Shown here: positions 1-6,633 of the stretch, one piece after another | Position numbering within the stretch: the first letter of the stretch is position 1 | Layout: each line of letters starts with the position of its first letter | DNA from: Cryomorphaceae bacterium | Lineage (GTDB): Bacteria > Bacteroidota > Bacteroidia > Flavobacteriales > Crocinitomicaceae | Length of the DNA stretch: 21,698 bases | Direction of reading: 5' to 3' | Assembly (NCBI GenBank): GCA_021298235.1 | Contig: JAJTDX010000026.1 | Location: forward strand, 1 to 21,698 | The notes under the pieces: generated by a model | Told to the model about the DNA's origin: nothing | Seen by the model: the letters and a program-made list of their open reading frames with translations, nothing else | Databases searched by the model: none | Position numbers and translations under genes: made by a program

Positions 1-213
1 GGTACATGTTCCGTTATTCACCGTGAAGGTGTACGTTCCTGGGTTCAGACCTGAAAGAACGGTGGTGGTCCCGCTTCCAGATGCTGAGCCTGATGGAGAA
101 CCAGTAATGGTCCACGTTCCTGATGCAGGAAGTCCGGTCAATTCAACACTTCCGGTTCCCACTGAGCAAGTTGGTTGGGTAATGGTGCCAATAACAGGAG
201 CAGTTGGAGTTGA
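1..213 (-). repeat. Third Ig-like protein repeat of the exoprotein (partial at edge)
   Basis: Residues 882-952 of the exoprotein repeat the pattern of residues 588-661: APxxGTxTQxTC, then GTGSVELTGLP, SGTWTI and NPGTYTFTV, followed by a terminal Cys (NNGTC). It lies on the far side of the jelly-roll-like module, so the repeat series resumes after the insertion and probably continues beyond the window. Confidence 0.7.
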
Positions 214-2856
214 TGGCTGAGTATTGATAACAGCACTAGTGGATGGAGAGGAGGTACAGCTGCCACTTGCTCCCGGCGCGGTAATTGTAATGTCGTCCAC
301 AGCAAACGATGGATCTGTTCCTACGGCATCATCGTCATTAATCCAACGAAAACCGATTCTTAGATTGGCAATATTTTCGCAATCCACTGGTAGCGTACCC
401 GAATAATTTGTCCATTGTCCTTGTCCACTTCCGCATAGCGGTGTTTTTGCAAGATCAGTCAATGTTGTCCAGGTAGTTCCACCATTGGTGCTATATTCTG
501 CAATTGCATTATCCTGATTTCCTTCTCCATTTTCTATATAGTTGAAACTGATTGTGAGATTTGTAAGGCCGGTAGTATTAATATTGTTCGAGAAAGAACG
601 TTTGTTGGTGTTGGTACAAAGCCCAAAAAATCCACACAGTCCTCCCGCATCGTAAGCTGCACCAAGATCTCCCGCAGTTGTAGAGCCTACATGAAGCGAA
701 TTATCTCCTGTCCCCGCAGTACCGCACGCACCGGCAGCTTCCCCAGATTCCTGGTCACTAATGTAGAAAAGGTTTGCATTGTTTCCTTGAGCACCTACAT
801 TAGAATTCGTGGTGTTCCATGTGCTACCAGACCCACCATTGCCATCGAAATTTTCTGAGTATACAGTAACGGTTCCTCCACCTCCACCACTTGTCGACAC
901 GGTAAAAGTATAGGTGCCAGCAGCAAGTCCAGTGAATGTTGTTGTGGTTCCAGTTCCTGTGATGGTTTGTCCTCCAGGGCTAGCCGTAACAGTCCAAGTG
1001 CCAGTCGAAGGGAGCCCACTTAGTGCTACCGAACCTGTTGATACTGTACATGTTGTTTGTGTCACTGTTCCAACTGTTGGGGCAGAAGGTGCACCGGAAA
1101 CGGCATTTATTGTTACGGCATTCGAAGCTGCGGATGTGCATCCGCTGAGTGAAACAGTAAACGTGTAATTGCCGGGAGCAAGACCTGAAATTGTTGTAGA
1201 TGAGGTGTTTCCAGTTGCGGTACCACTTGGTGTTCCTATCACCGTCCATGTGCCAGAGGTAGGCAGACCTGTAAGCGTAACACTGCCGGTTGGTGTGGTA
1301 CAGTCTGGTTGTGTAGCCACTGTAGCAGTTGGTGCAGTTGGAGGCGTACATCCCACCGAAGAACATACCACGGAGGTAACAGGAGAGATATTTGTCACTG
1401 TCGTGGTGATAGCAACATTTGTTACTGTGTTGGCATTCCAGCTATTGTAAATGGGGGTTCCATAGGTATATGATGGGGTTTCATAGGTCAAAGAAAGATC
1501 TGTATCCGCACATCCACTTGGGGAATCACCGTTTGGATCCGTCTTAATGACATGCATATTATGTCCTGTACCGGCAAGCGTGTAAGAAACACCTAAGTAT
1601 CCACCATCTGAAACTTGCTCGCCATGTGGCAGGATAGATGCGAGATTAAACGAATATTGTTTTGCAAAGATGGGGTCGCTGGTTGAAGAATTCAATTTGA
1701 GTAAAACATTGTTGAAGGTTGTGGGAAGGCTAAGTGGGATGTAGTTTAACCACGCAGCATAATTCCCATCGCTTGTTTCAAAAAATCGACTAGGCAACAG
1801 TGGGTAATATGCACCGAAAAAGATGCTGCCGCCTCCATATTTTCTAATCCAGGTTGGATTAGCCCATCCGCCGGAACCGGGTAAGCGCATAAATAGTGCC
1901 GGTCTAGTATCGCCATCATTCCCGGATATCAAAGGCAGACCAGATGCGGTTTTTGTGGCTGACACAAGATTTTTGCTTGTCTGGCTGGTAGAATTACTTG
2001 GATTATCAATCTGACGGTGATAGGTTATCACACCCGCTGTTGTCGTCTTTAGGAACATTGCGTCATTCGGCGTGGTGTCATCACAATCATCGGTGTCGAA
2101 GGTCGAGAATACGTTATTTACGTCGTAGTTACCAACCGCAATATAGCCATCACTGACTTCAACGGCATCTACAAAACTTGCGTCATTGTAAATTCTGTTT
2201 GCCGCCGTTGCGGATGTTACGTAGTATCTAAATACATGATGCCATAGGTGATTTCCATTTTCATCAAATTTGACTATTAATGGGGATTCTATTTCTTGTG
2301 TCGACGAGGAATTACATGAAGCATCATTGTTTGTAACAGATACAAAGTCAGTCTCCGCACCCGCACCGTCAGGATCATATCCGGAAACGTACCCAACACA
2401 CAGGTAACCATTGTCACTAGTTTTGATAACTCGGTTGAAAAAGGCACCATCCGCTTGAGAAATAGAGAAGTTTTTCCCTGAGATAGCATTCCCGGATGCA
2501 TCTATGAAAAGCAGAAAGGCAGGACCTGATGAGCTCCCGCCACATGCATAGTACCTATTTAATGAAGCATCTTTTTTGAAGTCGCCAAACATGTAGGATA
2601 TTCCACCAGAGTACTGTTTAGACCATACGACTGTTCCTGTGCTATTAACCTCCGTAAGCGATGAAACAATTGGAAGAAAGTTCGTATGAAATCCCGAAAA
2701 CACATAGTTTCCACTGGTTAAAGCTTCGGTGGAATTGATTGGCAGATCGAACAATGCCAGATCGTAATCAATTCTGAAAGCATTTGTAGTTTGGGCAGAA
2801 AGTCCCGTTGCGACAAAAAGGGCAAGAATAACTTTAGTAGTTTTTCTAATAATCAT
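1..2856 (-). CDS. Large secreted repeat protein, probable T9SS cargo/adhesin (N-terminal part, runs off left edge)
   Basis: This reading frame is open without a stop from ATG at 2856 to base 1, giving 952 codons; the C-terminus lies outside the window. Residues 1-22 form a signal peptide (MIIRKTTKVILALFVATGLS, then AQ). Residues about 23-450 contain recurring phrases such as TSDNGYLCVGY, VSDGYIAVGNY and VSDGGYLGVSY, and end near VIKTDPNGDSPSGC. This is the pattern of beta-propeller-like repeats common in Bacteroidota exoproteins. From about residue 505 come Thr/Gly-rich Ig-like repeats of 70-80 residues (505-585, 588-661 and 882 to the edge), each with GLxxxGTWT and GxYTFTV. Residues about 663-862 are a jelly-roll/MAM-like module (YSENFDGN, then AEYSTNGGTTW, then FAVDDITIT). 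Family knowledge suggests cell-surface adhesion or glycan contact after T9SS export, but the sorting domain is not visible here. Function is unproven; secretion is well supported. Confidence 0.85.
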   Translation of the reverse strand, partial: MIIRKTTKVILALFVATGLSAQTTNAFRIDYDLALFDLPINSTEALTSGNYVFSGFHTNFLPIVSSLTEVNSTGTVVWSKQYSGGISYMFGDFKKDASLNRYYACGGSSSGPAFLLFIDASGNAISGKNFSISQADGAFFNRVIKTSDNGYLCVGYVSGYDPDGAGAETDFVSVTNNDASCNSSSTQEIESPLIVKFDENGNHLWHHVFRYYVTSATAANRIYNDASFVDAVEVSDGYIAVGNYDVNNVFSTFDTDDCDDTTPNDAMFLKTTTAGVITYHRQIDNPSNSTSQTSKNLVSATKTASGLPLISGNDGDTRPALFMRLPGSGGWANPTWIRKYGGGSIFFGAYYPLLPSRFFETSDGNYAAWLNYIPLSLPTTFNNVLLKLNSSTSDPIFAKQYSFNLASILPHGEQVSDGGYLGVSYTLAGTGHNMHVIKTDPNGDSPSGCADTDLSLTYETPSYTYGTPIYNSWNANTVTNVAITTTVTNISPVTSVVCSSVGCTPPTAPTATVATQPDCTTPTGSVTLTGLPTSGTWTVIGTPSGTATGNTSSTTISGLAPGNYTFTVSLSGCTSAASNAVTINAVSGAPSAPTVGTVTQTTCTVSTGSVALSGLPSTGTWTVTASPGGQTITGTGTTTTFTGLAAGTYTFTVSTSGGGGGTVTVYSENFDGNGGSGSTWNTTNSNVGAQGNNANLFYISDQESGEAAGACGTAGTGDNSLHVGSTTAGDLGAAYDAGGLCGFFGLCTNTNKRSFSNNINTTGLTNLTISFNYIENGEGNQDNAIAEYSTNGGTTWTTLTDLAKTPLCGSGQGQWTNYSGTLPVDCENIANLRIGFRWINDDDAVGTDPSFAVDDITITAPGASGSCTSSPSTSAVINTQPSTPTAPVIGTITQPTCSVGTGSVELTGLPASGTWTITGSPSGSASGSGTTTVLSGLNPGTYTFTVNNGTCT
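588..1344 (-). repeat. Tandem Ig-like protein repeats 1 and 2, with an inserted module beginning at their end
   Basis: Within the large exoprotein, repeat 1 (about 1344-1102) and repeat 2 (about 1095-874) encode homologous segments of roughly 75-80 residues. Both contain a Cys near the start (QPDC, QTTC), then TGSVxLxGLP, GTWTV and GxYTFTV. Repeat 1 closes with a second Cys (SLSGC). Repeat 2 instead passes into a five-glycine run and then the jelly-roll-like module, whose N-terminal part (down to about 588) is included here. A third, very similar copy follows the module at 1-213. These are protein-level repeats; the DNA copies have diverged. Confidence 0.7.
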
Positions 2857-2906
2857 AAGCAATGAGTTAAGTGGCGTTCTTATCAGAAACTAAGGTTTAA
2901 GATGTC

Positions 2907-2935
2907 CAAATATATCAAAAAAAGAAGTAACTCAA
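2907..2935 (-). promoter_or_regulatory. Bacteroidota-type promoter for the large exoprotein gene
   Basis: On the minus strand TATATTTG (2914-2907) matches the -7 consensus TAnnTTTG exactly, and a TTG (-33 element) lies 18 bases upstream at 2935-2933. The predicted start of transcription leaves a leader of about 45 bases before the ATG at 2856. This is the only promoter in the window with both elements at a canonical spacing. It is a motif match only. Confidence 0.6.
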
Positions 2936-2984
2936 TTCCTGAAGAGTAATTCTTCATAATACTAACATAGAGAGCATTAAGTCT

Positions 2985-3013
2985 TAAAACAAAAAAGCAG
3001 CCGAAGCTGCTTT
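2985..3013 (-). terminator. Rho-independent terminator of the acyl-CoA dehydrogenase gene
   Basis: Read on the minus strand, AAAGCAGC-TTCG-GCTGCTTT is a perfect 8-bp stem (3013-2994) with a very stable C(UUCG)G tetraloop. It runs straight into a T-rich tract (TTTTTTGTTTT). It begins 27 bases past the stop of the dehydrogenase gene. On the plus strand the stem is not followed by a T run, so it acts in one direction. Confidence 0.88.
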
Positions 3014-3040
3014 AGGAATGTAATTTGAGTGGATGAAGAA

Positions 3041-4240
3041 TTATTTCAGATCTGGCATTTCTCGCGTAAACGCTGGGATCCCTGTAACATCCATTCCTGT
3101 GATTAAAAGGTGAATGTCGTGTGTTCCTTCGTAAGTAACTACGGATTCCAAATTGGCCATGTGTCGCATGATGGAATATTCACTTGTAATACCCATTCCA
3201 CCATGAATCTGTCGTGCTTCACGTGCAATGTTCAGAGCTATTTCCACATTGTTTCGTTTGGCCATGGAAATTTGAGCAGAGGTGGCTCGCCCTTCGTTAC
3301 GCAATTGACCAAGCCGGTATGTAAGTAACTGTGCTTTGGTAATTTCTGTAATCATTTCAGCCAGTTTTTTCTGAATGAGTTGAAAGGCACCAATCGGCAC
3401 ACCAAATTGAGTTCGTTCTTTTGAGTACCGAAGCGCCTGATCATAACAATCCATTGCGGCACCGAGTGCTCCCCAGGCAATACCGAATCGTGCAGAATCC
3501 AAGCAACTTAATGGAGCGCCCAAACCTGTTCTTCCGGGTAATATGTTTGATTTTGGAACTTTTACATCTACAAAAATGAGTTCACCTGTCGAAGATGCTC
3601 TGAGGGAGAGTTTTCCATGCATTTCGGGAGTGGAAAAACCTTCCATTCCACGCTCAACCACCACCCCATGAATTCTTCCGGACTCGTCTTTGGCCCAAAC
3701 TACTGCGATGTCAGCAAAGGGAGCGTTTGAAATCCACATTTTTGCACCATTCAGAATAACATGGTCTCCTGCGTCTTTGAAGTTGGTAATCATTCCTCCA
3801 GGATTCGAACCATGATCAGGCTCTGTCAAACCAAAGCAACCCATCATCTCTCCGGTCGCTAATTTTGGGAGGTATTTCTTTTTTTGCTCCTCAGAACCAT
3901 ATTTCCAGATAGGATACATTACCAAAGAGGACTGTACCGATGCAGTTGACCGCAAACCGGAGTCACATCGTTCGAGCTCCTGCATGATCAGGCCATAAGA
4001 AATTTGATCTAATCCCGCTCCACCATATTCTTCAGGAATATAGGGGCCGAATGCTCCAATCTCTCCAAGTCCGGAAAGCAAATGGTTCGGAAATGTGGCT
4101 TTTTCATAATGTTCGTCAATAATCGGCGAAACTTCTTTTTTGACCCATGCTCGTGCAGCATCTCTAACAAGTTTGTGTTCCTCATTCAAAAGGTCATCTA
4201 GCAGATAATAATCAGGGTGTGTGTACAGATCAGTTCTCAT
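3041..4240 (-). CDS. gcdH: Acyl-CoA dehydrogenase, glutaryl-CoA dehydrogenase type
   Basis: The gene encodes 399 residues with the full acyl-CoA dehydrogenase fold: helical N-domain (about 15-130), beta middle domain with the FAD-contact stretch CFGLTEPDHGSNPG (135-148) and WISN (169-172), and helical C-domain (about 245-385). It resembles the glutaryl-CoA dehydrogenase branch closely: RSTASVQSSLVMYPI, GKLSLRASSTGE, SARFGIAWG and TYEGTHDIH. The expected active-site residues are present: catalytic base Glu371, Tyr370, and Glu90, Arg97 and Ser98 that contact the glutaryl carboxylate. This set is associated with the decarboxylating enzyme, which converts glutaryl-CoA to crotonyl-CoA + CO2 with FAD, passing electrons to ETF in Lys/Trp degradation. 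Cytosolic and soluble. It is monocistronic, with its own terminator downstream, and divergent from the DUF4271 gene. A related short-chain acyl-CoA substrate cannot be excluded. Confidence 0.9.
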   Translation of the reverse strand: MRTDLYTHPDYYLLDDLLNEEHKLVRDAARAWVKKEVSPIIDEHYEKATFPNHLLSGLGEIGAFGPYIPEEYGGAGLDQISYGLIMQELERCDSGLRSTASVQSSLVMYPIWKYGSEEQKKKYLPKLATGEMMGCFGLTEPDHGSNPGGMITNFKDAGDHVILNGAKMWISNAPFADIAVVWAKDESGRIHGVVVERGMEGFSTPEMHGKLSLRASSTGELIFVDVKVPKSNILPGRTGLGAPLSCLDSARFGIAWGALGAAMDCYDQALRYSKERTQFGVPIGAFQLIQKKLAEMITEITKAQLLTYRLGQLRNEGRATSAQISMAKRNNVEIALNIAREARQIHGGMGITSEYSIMRHMANLESVVTYEGTHDIHLLITGMDVTGIPAFTREMPDLK

Positions 4241-4318
4241 TTTCCTAATTTTGTGCGAAATTAAGGATTAAAAACGTGGTATCGTTTTCCTATTCAGAAA
4301 AAGAATTATCGAGTTTAA
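4241..4318. promoter_or_regulatory. Divergent intergenic region between gcdH and the DUF4271 gene
   Basis: These 78 bases must hold both start regions. On the plus strand TAATTTTG (4246-4253) matches the -7 consensus TAnnTTTG exactly and would give a leader of about 60 bases for DUF4271-hemD, but no TTG lies at -33 spacing. On the minus strand TAATTTCG (4263-4256) differs from consensus at one position and lies just upstream of gcdH. The two elements nearly abut, so the transcripts may interfere. Motif matches only. Confidence 0.4.
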
Positions 4319-5041
4319 ATGTTTTTAGCGCTGTATTCATTTCTTGATGCTTCCGAACGAATGACTGGTTCTGTGCCGCCGGCACTTGATCCTAGAGAGC
4401 AATCGTACACGATGTTGCTTATTGGAATACTCTCCCTCTCTTTTTTGATGATTTCTTTTTCCAGAAACAACAATGCGCGATCATTGATTACGGTGGTTGA
4501 AGTTTTTTTTAGGGAATCCTCCACAGTGGAAATTCAACTTAAGGAGAATATGCGCATTGGATCATTGAGCTCAATAATTCTTCTTTTGAACTACTTGATC
4601 AGCTTCTCGTTGTGTAATTTCATTTTTTTTCAAAGGATCATTCTTTTGGATGATACTATCTCCATGAAACTCGCATTTTCTATTCCATTTATTTTCCTCG
4701 TTGTTGAAACGCTTGGTGTGCTTGTTGTAGGATTGCTATCCGGAGAATGGAAGCACATTTCATTTACGGTATTAAATACTTTTAATATTGCCCAATTCTC
4801 AGGGATACTGTTTTCGGTCATCGGCCTTTTTTGGATAATGAGCCCCAGTGCAGATAAGCTGTTTTTAAGTCTTTTTCTTGCAGTAATTAGCCTCAAAATT
4901 CTTTCTCGTTTGTTGAAAAATTCAATGGCCGTTTTAGGAAATGGCATTCGTTGGTATTACATATTGTTATATCTTTGCACTCTTGAAATTCTGCCACTAT
5001 TTGTAATCAGCAACTTTGTGCTCAAGAGTTTCATAAAATGA
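4319..5041 (+). CDS. DUF4271 family integral membrane protein
   Basis: The protein has 240 residues with six probable membrane segments, at about 31-48, 83-104, 116-140, 150-173, 179-197 and 212-235. The closing motif RWYYILLYLCTLEILPL (211-227) is characteristic of the Bacteroidota-specific DUF4271 family, whose biochemical role is unknown. The start is the first possible one, because an in-frame TAA lies immediately before the ATG; Met15 is an alternative. hemD follows 30 bases after the stop, and this neighbourhood is common in Bacteroidota. A link to tetrapyrrole metabolism is therefore guilt by association only. There is no signal peptide or catalytic motif. Confidence 0.75.
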   Translation: MFLALYSFLDASERMTGSVPPALDPREQSYTMLLIGILSLSFLMISFSRNNNARSLITVVEVFFRESSTVEIQLKENMRIGSLSSIILLLNYLISFSLCNFIFFQRIILLDDTISMKLAFSIPFIFLVVETLGVLVVGLLSGEWKHISFTVLNTFNIAQFSGILFSVIGLFWIMSPSADKLFLSLFLAVISLKILSRLLKNSMAVLGNGIRWYYILLYLCTLEILPLFVISNFVLKSFIK

Positions 5042-5071
5042 TTTTTGATGTGTAATTAATTTCTTTTCACG

Positions 5072-5821
5072 TTGTCTATCAAAACTATATTGGTTTCGCA
5101 ACCAAAGCCCGAGGGAGATAAATCACCTTACTACGATCTTGCCGAGAAGTATAAATTAAAAATTGACTTCAGGCCGTTTATTCATGTAGAGGGAGTTACT
5201 GCTCAGGAATTCAGGCAGCAGAAGGTGCAGATTTCGGATCATTCAGCCATCATTCTGACATCCAAGAATGCTGTAGACCATTTCTTCAGAATTGCTGAGG
5301 AAGTGAGGTTTGAGGTACCCGACACCATGAAGTATTTCTGTATTTCAGAGGTTGTAGCAAAATCACTGCAGAAATATGTGACCTACAGAAAAAGAAAGAT
5401 CTTTTTTGGTAAACAGACCATCGAAGAGCTTGTGGATGTCATGAAGAAACACAGAACTGAAAAGTTTTTATTGCCATGTACCGACATTCTACGAGATAAG
5501 ATCCCGGTCACACTTGAGGAACAAAAGTTCAATTTCACCAAGGCAATCTTGTACAAAACTGTAGCATCTGATCTTTCTGATCTTGAAAACGTGTATTACG
5601 ATATGCTCGTATTCTTTAGTCCGGGAGGAATTGAATCTCTTTTTAAGAATTTTCCAGATTTTAAGCAAAACGAGACGAAAATCGCTGCTTTTGGTCCAAC
5701 CACCGCCAGCGCTGTCATCAAACACAATCTTAGGCTCGATGTTCATGCTCCACAACCAAACGCTCCATCTATGACTGGCGCGATTGAGCTTTTTGTGAAA
5801 GAACAGCTCAAGAAGAAGTAG
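5072..5821 (+). CDS. hemD: Uroporphyrinogen-III synthase (HemD), UUG start
   Basis: The 249-residue product matches the Bacteroidota form of HemD. This enzyme closes and isomerises hydroxymethylbilane to uroporphyrinogen III in heme and sirohaem synthesis in the cytosol. Recognisable stretches are ILVSQPKP near the start, SPYYDLAEKY, IDFRPFIHVEG, ILTSKNAVDHFFRI, MKYFCISE, YRKRKIFFGK, FFSPGGIESLFKNFPDF (about 181-197) and AFGPTTASAV (about 206-215). The start is TTG at 5072. A TAA at 5057-5059 closes the frame upstream, and the next in-frame ATG is about 85 residues in, inside conserved sequence, so no ATG start is possible. The gene lies in the same frame as the preceding DUF4271 gene and converges on the sirtuin gene with a 6-base gap. 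Sequence identity across HemD proteins is generally low, but this lineage form is distinctive. Confidence 0.88.
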   Translation: MSIKTILVSQPKPEGDKSPYYDLAEKYKLKIDFRPFIHVEGVTAQEFRQQKVQISDHSAIILTSKNAVDHFFRIAEEVRFEVPDTMKYFCISEVVAKSLQKYVTYRKRKIFFGKQTIEELVDVMKKHRTEKFLLPCTDILRDKIPVTLEEQKFNFTKAILYKTVASDLSDLENVYYDMLVFFSPGGIESLFKNFPDFKQNETKIAAFGPTTASAVIKHNLRLDVHAPQPNAPSMTGAIELFVKEQLKKK

Positions 5822-5827
5822 ACAATT

Positions 5828-6520
5828 TTAAGTCAAAATTGACACTACTTTCTTCATCCCTTCAGTTGCGCTTTGATTGATAAGGTTAAATCCTGTGCCA
5901 GACTGCAAGCTTTCAGCATTTGGATCGATGAGGTATTTTTCGGCATGTAACGGAGCATAATGGATAATTCCCGCAGCCGGATACACCTGAAGAGATGTTC
6001 CTATAACGATTAGGATATCACACGTTCTCATTTCCATAATCGCTTGATCATACATCGGAACTTCCTCCCCAAACCACACAACATGGGGGCGCAACGGGTA
6101 CCCATCCGGACATAGATCTGATAACTTTAGCTCCCATCCTTCAATTGGATAGTACATTTTTTCTTTTGCGGGACCTGAGCTTTTAGAATATCTGATGTTC
6201 CCGTGCAAATGCATCACATTTTTCGATCCTGCCCGTTCGTGCAGATCATCAATGTTTTGAGTGATTACTTGAACATCGAAGTGTTCCTCTAATTTCACAA
6301 TCAGCTCGTGTGCCTCGTTCGGGGTACATTCCAAAATTTGTTTTCTGCGTTGATTGTAGAAGTCCTGGACCATTTTTGGATCTTTAAGCCAGGCATCAGG
6401 TGTTGCAACATCCTCGATGCGAAACTTTTCCCAAAGACCGTCGCTGTCCCGAAAGGTCTGAATTCCGCTCTCTGCGCTCATTCCTGCACCAGAGAAAATG
6501 ATTAACTTTTTTTTCATCAT
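5828..6520 (-). CDS. cobB: NAD-dependent protein deacylase, class III sirtuin (CobB/SIRT5-like)
   Basis: The 230-residue protein has a single Sir2 domain. The NAD-binding motif GAGMSAESGIQTFRD is at 11-25, TQNIDDLHERAG at 87-98, the catalytic His106 in HLHG (104-107), RPHVVWFGE at 144-152, and GTSLQVYPAAG at 174-184. Tyr55 and Arg58 in FYNQRR fit the Y-x-x-R signature of class III sirtuins, which remove negatively charged acyl groups (succinyl, malonyl, glutaryl) from lysine using NAD+. Between HLHG and RPHVVW, where most sirtuins carry four zinc-binding Cys, only Cys137 is present, so zinc binding is probably lost. Two adjacent ATG codons make the start uncertain by one residue. It is cytosolic, encoded alone, and convergent with hemD. 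Function as a deacylase is likely; acyl preference is inferred. Confidence 0.9.
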   Translation of the reverse strand: MMKKKLIIFSGAGMSAESGIQTFRDSDGLWEKFRIEDVATPDAWLKDPKMVQDFYNQRRKQILECTPNEAHELIVKLEEHFDVQVITQNIDDLHERAGSKNVMHLHGNIRYSKSSGPAKEKMYYPIEGWELKLSDLCPDGYPLRPHVVWFGEEVPMYDQAIMEMRTCDILIVIGTSLQVYPAAGIIHYAPLHAEKYLIDPNAESLQSGTGFNLINQSATEGMKKVVSILT

Positions 6521-6546
6521 GGATCTAATTTAAGAATTTAGGAGTC

Positions 6547-6577
6547 CAATAATATTTTATCATTGGTGTATTTTCAA
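6547..6577 (-). promoter_or_regulatory. Candidate promoter for the sirtuin gene
   Basis: On the minus strand TATTATTG (6554-6547) differs from TAnnTTTG at one position, and TTG (6577-6575) lies 20 bases upstream. It is about 27 bases before the ATG. It is a weak motif match in AT-rich DNA. Confidence 0.35.
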
Positions 6578-6590
6578 CAATTCAATTTTT

Positions 6591-6598
6591 TACATTTG
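6591..6598 (+). promoter_or_regulatory. Candidate -7 promoter element for the secreted thioredoxin-like gene
   Basis: TACATTTG matches TAnnTTTG exactly and ends 35 bases before the ATG at 6634. The nearest upstream TTG (6563-6565) is 25 bases away, longer than usual, so the -33 element is weak or absent. Confidence 0.5.
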
Positions 6599-6633
6599 TT
6601 TACTAAATCAGTTTAAACTTTTTATTTGAAGTC

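Noticed and set aside
980..1366. A 128-residue minus-strand frame rich in Asn, Cys and Arg
   Set aside because: It lies out of frame inside the exoprotein gene, whose frame shows a signal peptide and known repeat patterns.
23..1450. Several plus-strand open frames rich in Val/Pro opposite the exoprotein repeats (23-220, 224-406, 914-1168, 1169-1450)
   Set aside because: They are the reverse complement of Thr/Gly repeat codons, share the repeat periodicity of the minus-strand gene, and lack promoters or recognisable domains.
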